A stretch of 5,267 nt of DNA, taken from contig JAKSCF010000451.1 of the NCBI GenBank assembly GCA_022360735.1, positions 1-5,267 of the forward strand, written 5' to 3'. The translations under genes were made by a program, and so were the position numbers. Below are positions 1 to 4,635 of the stretch, in pieces. How positions within the stretch are numbered: the first letter of the stretch is position 1; each line of letters opens with the position of its first letter. This DNA comes from Clostridia bacterium (lineage in GTDB: Bacteria; Bacillota_A; Clostridia; Peptostreptococcales; JAAYPU01). Under the pieces are notes generated by a model. It was not told the DNA's origin and searched no databases. It saw only the letters and a program-made list of their open reading frames with translations.

Positions 1-2
1 AT

Positions 3-401
3 AAAGATACTGAAAAAGACACTTATTTCAACAAGAATATAAAAAAACTCGAACATGACAAAATAAAAAAAGAAAGGCTAAAGAAAAAGCTATATGAAAA
101 AAAAAAAAATCTAAAAAAGAACAAACAGCAAAAAGTAGATTACGATGATATTGAGAATATGGATACCCGTCTTAATCAGGATGATGAAGATGATGAAATA
201 GATGATGAGAAAAAAAGCAACAAGAGGAAAGAAAAAAATTCTAAAAAAGACAATAAAAATTATGATAATGGCAGCGATGATGATGAAGACCGGGGCGAAA
301 AAGGCAAAGATGATGAAGACGACGATGATGATAATGACGATGAAAAAGATGATGATGAAGATGAATCATACAATAGAAAAAGGAAAAAAAATGAAGATTA
401 A
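3..401 (+). CDS. Hypothetical highly charged protein, 3' end only (5' end outside window)
   Basis: The reading frame is open from the left edge to TAA at 399-401, giving 132 visible residues with no need for a start inside the window. The first ATG in this frame (159) has no ribosome binding site in front of it, and the codons before it read as the same type of protein, so I treat the gene as entering from the left. Visible residues 1-47 are strongly basic and Lys-rich with heptad-like Leu/Ile spacing, possibly a coiled coil. Residues 48-132 alternate Asp/Glu runs with Lys/Arg/Asn and end in a Lys/Arg-rich tail. There is no hydrophobic core, Cys or recognisable domain, so this is probably a disordered polyampholyte C-terminal tail. 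The DNA is very purine-rich on this strand (GAT/GAA/AAA codons), unlike the operon to the right. Function is unknown. That it is coding is likely but not certain, because low-complexity A-rich DNA can stay open by chance. Confidence 0.6.
   Translation, partial: KDTEKDTYFNKNIKKLEHDKIKKERLKKKLYEKKKNLKKNKQQKVDYDDIENMDTRLNQDDEDDEIDDEKKSNKRKEKNSKKDNKNYDNGSDDDEDRGEKGKDDEDDDDDNDDEKDDDEDESYNRKRKKNED
177..365 (+). repeat. GAT/GAA/GAC trinucleotide low-complexity tract
   Basis: Imperfect runs of GAT, GAA and GAC triplets recur at about 177-210, 274-295 and 306-365, in the frame of the charged ORF, where they encode Asp/Glu stretches. The period-3 structure could expand or contract by slippage. The runs are degenerate rather than exact copies. 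Confidence 0.6.
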
Positions 402-406
402 GTTAA

Positions 407-431
407 ATTCTTATTTTTAGCACATAAGAAT
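407..431 (+). terminator. AT-rich stem-loop just after the charged ORF
   Basis: ATTCTTAT (407-414) and ATAAGAAT (424-431) form a perfect 8-bp stem with a 9-nt loop, beginning five bases after the stop codon. It has only one G:C pair and is followed on this strand by A residues rather than T, so it is a poor intrinsic terminator. Its position suggests an end-of-transcript hairpin, but this is weak. Confidence 0.25.
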
Positions 432-496
432 AAAAAAAATAATTTCTCCTAAAATAATAGTGATCCATTTAGTATGTATTTTGAAAGGAGATTGAT

Positions 497-742
497 ATGG
501 GAAGTAAATTGGCCGGTAAATTTGAAGCAGCAGGACGTGCGGGAATTCGAGATAAAGAAACAGAGGAATTGGTTGCAGTATATCCTTATAAAGTAAACGG
601 CACTGACCAAGAAATAGAAAGAAAAGTTCATAATTGGTTCTACGAAAGAAATAACGACAAATGTATTGAAGTGGCAAATTATTATGTGGATACATTAAAT
701 CCCATTGAATTAAAAAATGCTCAAGAAAAGTTTCTGGAGTAA
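497..742 (+). CDS. Small hypothetical protein (81 aa)
   Basis: ATG at 497 is preceded by AAAGGAG (484-490) with a 6-base spacer, a strong ribosome binding site that fixes the start; TAA closes it at 740-742. The product is a soluble, mixed-charge protein with no signal peptide or membrane segment. The first 25 residues are Gly/Ala/Lys-rich. Residues 34-66 contain an amphipathic region with an aromatic cluster (HNWFYE near residue 45, NYYVD near 61). The single Cys at about residue 56 makes metal binding unlikely. I do not recognise the family. It lies 95 bases after the charged ORF on the same strand and converges on the transporter gene, so it is not part of the - strand operon. I see no convincing promoter in front. 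Coding is supported by the ribosome binding site and the ordinary amino-acid composition. Confidence 0.7.
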   Translation: MGSKLAGKFEAAGRAGIRDKETEELVAVYPYKVNGTDQEIERKVHNWFYERNNDKCIEVANYYVDTLNPIELKNAQEKFLE

Positions 743-757
743 AACCTTTAAAACATT

Positions 758-791
758 ATTAAGGGACAAATGTCAACATCTGTCCCTAAAT
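758..791. terminator. Imperfect palindrome in convergent gap; possible bidirectional terminator or REP-like repeat
   Basis: AGGGACA (762-768) pairs with TGTCCCT (781-787). The stem continues inward past an A/C mismatch through ATG/CAT to a TCAA tetraloop (773-776), and outward past an A/A mismatch through ATT/AAT, giving 13 pairs in all. It sits between two convergent stop codons (742 and 823), where a shared terminator is expected. The T-tract is weak: reading the - strand, the stem is followed by roughly TTAATAATGTTTT, and reading the + strand by no T run. The form also resembles dispersed AGGGACA...TGTCCCT palindromes found in clostridial genomes, so it may be a repeat unit instead (recollection, not checked). 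Confidence 0.45.
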
Positions 792-822
792 TGCATGTTC
801 TACGTACTATGGGCTTTCACAC

Positions 823-2418
823 TTATGCGCCAATTCTTTCTTTTTCAAACTCTTCTTTCTCTTCTTTTTCCTGGAGTTCAATATTGGCTTTGTGCAACCC
901 CGAACGGCTATCATGTCTTAGCCACTTGAACAGCCCTATTTCCATGCCGATTACAATGACTAAGAACGGAACAGATATGATAATGGCTAATTGCTTGATG
1001 GCATCAAATCCGGAACCCGATAAAATGATGCACATTGGGATGACGGCAAGCAGTACGCACCAGAAAATTCTCATGGCCATCTTAGGCGTTCCCCGTTTAG
1101 TAACTGTTTCAGCCAGAGCGAGAGACGCAGAGTCCATGGATGGTGCTACAAAGCCAACGATGAGTAATAAGATAATAGCCGGCAATAAAGTTGCGCCTAA
1201 TGGCATAACTTCTAAGATGTTATAAATCGCAACATCCCCTACGCCGCTATTGACCAATCCTACTACATCAGCGCTTCCATCTAAGAATGTCTTGATGGAG
1301 AAGCTGCCGTTCACTCCAAAGAGGAACCAGCCTCCGGCTGAGATTCCCAAAATCGTTGCGATAGCAACCTGCTTAATGGTTCTACCCTTTGAGATCTTGG
1401 CAACAAAGATACCCATCATTGCTACATAGTTAAGGTAGAATGCTTGAAAGTAAATGGTCCAGCCTTCAGGAAATCCTGTATTCTCCACCGGATCTGTGAA
1501 CAAGCTCATCCTTGGGAGATATTGGATCATATACCCGAACGAATTGACGATATTTTTTAAAATAAATGTAGTAGGCCCTGCGAACAGCACATACAGAAGG
1601 AATGCTATACAAAGAGTTGCTGCTCCGTTGCTGATTATTTTCATGCCTTTGTTGGTGCCGAGATAGGAAGTAAATGTGTAAACAAGGGCAATGACTACAA
1701 TAACACCGATCTGTATTGCCGCCGTTGCTTCTACGCCGAATAACTGATTAATTCCGCTGGTTGCAAGCGGAACTGCTAATCCCAGGGAGGAGCTCAATCC
1801 GCCCAGGATTCCGAAGATTACGCAGAAATCGATAACTTTACCAATAGCAGATTTGCCTTTGACCTGTTCTCCCATCATAGCACTGCATACAGCACTGGTC
1901 TGGAAAGAAGGAACTTTCCGAACATATACACCGTATGCGATGGCTACACCCATAATGGTGTACATTGCCTGGTTTGTCATTCCCCAGTGGAAGAACTGAT
2001 ATCCAAGGGAAGATTCCAATGCTCGGGTGCTAAAGGGTTCCATGCCCAGCCCCGGACTTTCATAATAATAGGCCCATTCTGTAAAAGACCAATACAGTGC
2101 TGCAGAAGCAAGGGATGCCAGCAGCATCATTGATATATAACTGAATGTCGAATACTCCGGCTTGCAGTCACCGAGCCTTATTTTACCATACTTACCAAAG
2201 CCAAGATAGATAGCGATAATAAATGTGGCAAAAGTGAAAACTTCAAATATAGGTCCAAATACTGAAATCATTTTCCAGAAAAAACCACTGATACCATTAA
2301 CCGTTGTCTCCGGATTTACAACCATAAAAATGATAAATGCAACAAGTAAAGCTACGCTGACAATTATGAGGCCAATCTCTATACTGTCACGATCTTTCTT
2401 ATTTAAATTATTTTCCAT
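823..2418 (-). CDS. BCCT-family transporter, CaiT-like, with altered tryptophan box (531 aa)
   Basis: Secondary transporter of the betaine/carnitine/choline (BCCT) family in the cytoplasmic membrane, full length with about 12 hydrophobic segments between residues 15 and 498 and a Glu/Lys-rich cytoplasmic tail (505-531). Family marks include AYYYESPG...GMEP at 116-127, FHWG at 143-146, a Gly/Ser-rich unwound segment SSSLGLAVPL at 209-218, YLPRM at 300-304 with TDP at 308-310, GWT at 319-321, and ISKGRTI at 342-348. The pattern is closer to E. coli CaiT than to BetP. The substrate-binding aromatic box is altered: where CaiT has W147, W321, W323 and W324, this protein has Gln150, Gln325, Phe327 and Tyr328, while Trp145, Tyr153, Trp320 and Tyr331 remain. 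Met335 matches CaiT Met331, a mark of Na+-independent exchange. The substrate is therefore uncertain and may not be a quaternary amine. The alignment is from memory. ATG at 2418 is the first normal start in frame; only a weak AGAAG lies close to it. It ends the - strand gene set and faces the 81-aa gene tail to tail. Confidence 0.93.
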   Translation of the reverse strand: MENNLNKKDRDSIEIGLIIVSVALLVAFIIFMVVNPETTVNGISGFFWKMISVFGPIFEVFTFATFIIAIYLGFGKYGKIRLGDCKPEYSTFSYISMMLLASLASAALYWSFTEWAYYYESPGLGMEPFSTRALESSLGYQFFHWGMTNQAMYTIMGVAIAYGVYVRKVPSFQTSAVCSAMMGEQVKGKSAIGKVIDFCVIFGILGGLSSSLGLAVPLATSGINQLFGVEATAAIQIGVIVVIALVYTFTSYLGTNKGMKIISNGAATLCIAFLLYVLFAGPTTFILKNIVNSFGYMIQYLPRMSLFTDPVENTGFPEGWTIYFQAFYLNYVAMMGIFVAKISKGRTIKQVAIATILGISAGGWFLFGVNGSFSIKTFLDGSADVVGLVNSGVGDVAIYNILEVMPLGATLLPAIILLLIVGFVAPSMDSASLALAETVTKRGTPKMAMRIFWCVLLAVIPMCIILSGSGFDAIKQLAIIISVPFLVIVIGMEIGLFKWLRHDSRSGLHKANIELQEKEEKEEFEKERIGA

Positions 2419-2442
2419 ATTATCTTCTATGATGTTTAAAGT

Positions 2443-2451
2443 CCCCCCTCC
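2443..2451 (-). promoter_or_regulatory. Strong but distant Shine-Dalgarno-like GGAGGGGGG
   Basis: On the - strand GGAGGGGGG ends 24 bases before the ATG of the transporter, too far for normal initiation there. It lies 9 bases before an in-frame ATC (2431-2433) and 12 before an in-frame ATA (2428-2430). No ATG, GTG or TTG lies between it and the stop codon upstream in this frame. It may be a standby site, mark a rare non-AUG start adding four or five residues, or be coincidence. Confidence 0.4.
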
Positions 2452-2462
2452 AAGGACTGTCT

Positions 2463-2468
2463 ACTATA
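2463..2468 (-). promoter_or_regulatory. Possible -10 element of the transporter gene (TATAGT)
   Basis: On the - strand TATAGT matches the sigma-A -10 consensus at five of six positions and would start transcription near 2456, just before the G-rich ribosome-binding-like tract. The -35 position (about 2486-2491) reads CATCCA, which is poor and falls in the right-hand edge of an inverted-repeat arm. If real, the promoter would probably need an activator. Confidence 0.25.
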
Positions 2469-2481
2469 AATTCTTACAGAC

Positions 2482-2540
2482 GCTGTGGATGAGTTTGTTT
2501 TTACTAATGCTTAACGTATTAAGAAAGGTATATCCACAGC
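2482..2540. promoter_or_regulatory. Inverted repeat GCTGTGGAT / ATCCACAGC upstream of the transporter; operator or DnaA-box-like pair
   Basis: Perfect 9-bp arms at 2482-2490 and 2532-2540 lie about 50 bp apart centre to centre, close to five helical turns, in the only sizeable gap of the - strand gene set. Each arm overlaps a 9-mer with one mismatch to the DnaA box TTATCCACA: TCATCCACA on the - strand (2484-2492) and ATATCCACA on the + strand (2530-2538). Between the arms TAATGC (2505-2510) and GTATTA (2516-2521) can also pair if G-T is allowed. This suggests a protein-binding region controlling the transporter, but it could be chance. Confidence 0.35.
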
Positions 2541-2563
2541 CGTATGTTCAACTGGTAATGAGT

Positions 2564-2593
2564 TGTATAACTAACACATGACTTTTTATTCAA
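2564..2593 (-). promoter_or_regulatory. Weak alternative promoter for the transporter gene
   Basis: On the - strand TTGAAT (2588-2593) is followed after 18 bases by TATACA (2564-2569), each matching the sigma-A consensus at four of six positions. Transcripts from here would carry the inverted repeat in their leader. The rest of the gap between the thioesterase stop and the transporter start holds no gene and no convincing GC-rich terminator (only AT-only hairpins around 2591-2606), so read-through from the upstream operon is also possible. Confidence 0.2.
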
Positions 2594-2643
2594 AAATTCA
2601 TTTTTAAAACTTGACTATAATAGTTGGTCTCGTATTACCCTTT

Positions 2644-3057
2644 TCATGCACCCAAAAGCTTACGCATCAGCTCTGTTATTGGTCGACTTTTTCTTTTTTC
2701 CGTATCGTACCCAACATAAACAATTTCAGAGGTAACAATCGGATCTTCTTCCCCTTGACGATATATTTCAAAACCCAAGGTAAAGCTCTTATTTCCAACC
2801 CGAATAACACGTACCCCAACCTCTAGTATATCCTCCTCAAAGGCACTGGAAAAATACTCGAAGGTGGATTTTTTATGACAAACCTCAGATGCATGTTCGT
2901 TAACCAGTTTTTTGTACGAGTATCCTTTAGAACGAAGAAACTCTTCAAATGCAACATCAGTGTATACCACGTAATTTCCATTATATACTACTCCCTGTTG
3001 ATCTACTTCTCCATAACGGACACGAATAGGGCAAAAGAAAACACAATCTCTTCTCAT
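2644..3057 (-). CDS. Acyl-CoA thioesterase, 4-hydroxybenzoyl-CoA thioesterase (hot-dog) family (137 aa)
   Basis: Predicted to hydrolyse an acyl-CoA to free acid and CoA in the cytoplasm. Residues 12-29 carry the 4HBT/YbgC signature: RVRYGEVD, then GVVYNGNY. Asp19 matches the catalytic Asp17 of Pseudomonas 4-hydroxybenzoyl-CoA thioesterase; the first acidic position of the usual GDxD is Glu17 here. The length is normal for a single hot-dog domain, which acts as a dimer or tetramer. I chose ATG at 3057 because AGGTGA lies five bases before it and the signature then begins at the usual distance from the N-terminus. GTG at 3066 is also in frame (140 aa) and would overlap the ferredoxin stop as GTGA, but lacks a ribosome binding site of its own. 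Either way, translation is probably coupled to the ferredoxin gene. With two CoA-transferases upstream, it probably acts on a CoA ester of the same pathway, but the substrate cannot be read from sequence. Confidence 0.88.
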   Translation of the reverse strand: MRRDCVFFCPIRVRYGEVDQQGVVYNGNYVVYTDVAFEEFLRSKGYSYKKLVNEHASEVCHKKSTFEYFSSAFEEDILEVGVRVIRVGNKSFTLGFEIYRQGEEDPIVTSEIVYVGYDTEKRKSRPITELMRKLLGA

Positions 3058-3062
3058 TTGGC

Positions 3063-3323
3063 TCACCTTTTCTTATTTTTTTGCATTGCTTCGTATCGTT
3101 TCATTGCTGCTTTAGAATCTGAGGAACGTTTTCTAACCCTGTGGTTGAGAGCACCAAAAACGCAAACATCCACGCAGTAGCCACAATTTATGCAAAGTCG
3201 ATATGCACAACTCTTAGGCTCCGGAAATCCATTAGCAGATATATCGATAACTCTCATGGGGCATACCTCTGCACATGCGTGACATTTCACGCATTTTGTT
3301 GTATCTGGAGAAATCAGCTTCAT
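3063..3323 (-). CDS. Small 2[4Fe-4S] ferredoxin (86 aa)
   Basis: Electron carrier with two cluster motifs: C11-x2-C14-x2-C17-x3-C21-Pro, and C44-x2-C47-x2-C50-x3-C54. An extra Cys sits at 39. The Pro that normally follows the fourth Cys is kept at the first cluster but is Val55 at the second, although the following Phe-Gly-Ala-Leu is typical. The pattern, with Gly-Phe-Pro-Glu between clusters, CINCGYC, and Asn-His after GAL, resembles the N-terminal ferredoxin domain of some ferredoxin-nitroreductase fusions. Here it stands alone with a Lys/Arg-rich tail (residues 61-86), which could dock an acidic partner. ATG at 3323 follows AAAGGA at a suitable distance. It lies 66 bases after the CoA-transferase gene and touches the thioesterase gene (TGA stop within AGGTGAG), which indicates one operon. 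It probably serves a redox enzyme encoded nearby or upstream; none is visible in the window. Confidence 0.88.
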   Translation of the reverse strand: MKLISPDTTKCVKCHACAEVCPMRVIDISANGFPEPKSCAYRLCINCGYCVDVCVFGALNHRVRKRSSDSKAAMKRYEAMQKNKKR

Positions 3324-3357
3324 AATTAAGTCCTTTCTCAGAATCTGTCGTGTTTAA

Positions 3358-3383
3358 AAATTGTACTGAGGAAGTAACAATTT
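3358..3383 (-). terminator. AT-rich hairpin between CoA-transferase and ferredoxin genes
   Basis: On the - strand AAATTGT, a single bulged T, ACT, a TCCTC loop, AGT and ACAATTT form a 10-pair stem, followed by a short T run. It begins seven bases after the CoA-transferase stop. The low GC content makes it at most a partial terminator or an RNA-processing site within the operon. Confidence 0.3.
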
Positions 3384-3389
3384 CAAGCA

Positions 3390-4592
3390 TCAGGCAGGTT
3401 GATAAATGGCACCACTATCAATCAATTCTTCGATCTTGTCTTCAGTATATCCTAATTTACTTAAAATTTCTCTACTGTGTGCACCGGGAAAGCTGGCCGC
3501 TTCAGCATTGGAATCAATCGGAGTTTTGCTAAAACGTATGGGTGTATTCACAGCAGTATAATCACCTACTCCAGGTTGATTGATTTTGGTGATAACATCC
3601 AGCTCTTGGGTTTGAGGATTATTAACAAATTCAGCCAACGTTTGAACTGCAGCCCCAGGAACTCCAACCTGGCACAATATTTTTTCGATCTCGTATCTTT
3701 CCATGGAAGAGATTACGCCCTCCAATTCGGTTATGAGTAACTCTCTATTATTAAGACGCGATTCGTTGTTAGAAAATCGTGGATCCTCAGCCAAGGCGGA
3801 TAACCCCAATGCGTCACAAAGCGCAATCCATTCTTCTTCTTTGGTCACGGCGATCACCACATTGCCATCCCTGGCAGTAAATTCGCCGTAAGGCGCAAAC
3901 ACCGGATCATGATTGCCTGATCTCTTTCTAAATTTTCCTGTCAACGAATGCTGTAAAACAGGCGCTTCACACATATAAAAAGCACAATCCAACATTGCGA
4001 TGTCTATGCGAACACCTCTGTTGGTACGCTGCTTGTGGAGCAACGCCATAGACAAACCACGCAATAAATGCAGCCCTGCCCACGTATCACATAAAGAAAA
4101 ACCAGGCTTAATAGGGGCTTGTCCATCTATCCCGGACTGGCTCACCAAACCGCTTCGAGCGGCGGCAATGATGTCCATACATGGCAGATGAGATAAAGGA
4201 CCATGAGTGCCAAAACCAGAAATGGAACCATATATTAACTGTGGATTAACCTTAATCATTTCATTATAGCCTATCCCAAGTTTTTCCAATGTTCCAGCTT
4301 TAAAATTCTCAATGACAACATCCACTTCTGCGACGAGATCCATAACCACGCGCTTACCAGCTTCTTTGCGCATGTCAACAGCCAAACCTCTCTTGCCCCT
4401 GTTGTATTGACAAAAATAAAGACTTATATCATTAATGTATGGTCCATATTCACGGGAAATATCTCCACTGCCTGGTCGTTCCACTTTTATTACCTGTGCG
4501 CCCAAATCCGCAAGCATCATGCCACAGAACGGCGCAGCTAAGACTTGAGAAAAATCAAGAATTTTAACTCCTTCAAGAGGTCTCTTTTTCAT
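3390..4592 (-). CDS. Class III (CaiB/BaiF family) CoA-transferase, complete (400 aa)
   Basis: Transfers CoA between a donor thioester and a carboxylic acid in the cytoplasm, through an aspartyl-CoA thioester in this family. The length is typical. The N-terminal motif GVKILDFSQVLAAPFCGMMLADLGA (residues 8-32; only key positions matter) is followed by VIKVE (34-38) and NRGKRGLAVD (64-73), all characteristic. The catalytic Asp falls at residue 169 within PGFSLCDTWAG, the same number as Asp169 of oxalate formyl-CoA transferase. NRGVRIDIAMLD follows as the TGxGQxVDVSLLD-type motif. The usual C-terminal GEH motif reads PGAHSREIL. ATG at 4592 has GGGAG eight bases upstream. It follows the partial CoA-transferase gene by 43 bases in the same direction, suggesting co-transcription and perhaps a two-subunit enzyme like BbsEF or SmtAB, or two separate steps. 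The acid used is unknown; CaiB (carnitine), BaiF (bile acids) and FldA/HadA-type amino-acid pathways are all possible. Confidence 0.93.
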   Translation of the reverse strand: MKKRPLEGVKILDFSQVLAAPFCGMMLADLGAQVIKVERPGSGDISREYGPYINDISLYFCQYNRGKRGLAVDMRKEAGKRVVMDLVAEVDVVIENFKAGTLEKLGIGYNEMIKVNPQLIYGSISGFGTHGPLSHLPCMDIIAAARSGLVSQSGIDGQAPIKPGFSLCDTWAGLHLLRGLSMALLHKQRTNRGVRIDIAMLDCAFYMCEAPVLQHSLTGKFRKRSGNHDPVFAPYGEFTARDGNVVIAVTKEEEWIALCDALGLSALAEDPRFSNNESRLNNRELLITELEGVISSMERYEIEKILCQVGVPGAAVQTLAEFVNNPQTQELDVITKINQPGVGDYTAVNTPIRFSKTPIDSNAEAASFPGAHSREILSKLGYTEDKIEELIDSGAIYQPA

Positions 4593-4635
4593 GCCTTACA
4601 CTCCCTTAACTTAATTATTCATGATATTGAAATTT

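Noticed and set aside
177..365. Possible CRISPR-like or regular tandem array
   Set aside because: The repetition is only degenerate triplets in a coding frame, with no constant repeat and spacer units.
202..420. 72-codon Met/Lys-rich frame overlapping the charged ORF
   Set aside because: It is the shifted reading of the same GAT/GAA repeats (ATGATGAA), which gives artificial Met runs; it lacks a ribosome binding site.
417..695. 92-codon - strand frame opposite the 81-residue protein
   Set aside because: It is antisense to the better-supported gene, and its Phe/Ile/Tyr-rich product is what AT-rich antisense DNA gives.
770..1225. 151-codon open frame on the + strand opposite the transporter gene
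   Set aside because: It lies almost wholly antisense to a conserved BCCT coding region, its start has no ribosome binding site, and its product has no family marks.
2225..2581. 118-codon + strand frame crossing the start of the transporter gene
   Set aside because: It covers the antisense of the transporter N-terminus and its control region; composition and lack of a start signal argue against coding.
2611..2623. Perfect TATAAT on the + strand (2616-2621) beside TTGAC
   Set aside because: There is no suitable -35 at 17 bases upstream and no + strand gene follows; the TTGAC is directly adjacent rather than correctly spaced.
823..4592. Naming the set as a carnitine (cai) operon
   Set aside because: Only the CoA-transferase and transporter families match; CaiA, CaiC and CaiD are not visible, the transporter lacks most of the carnitine-binding Trp residues, and ferredoxin plus hot-dog thioesterase are not part of that operon.
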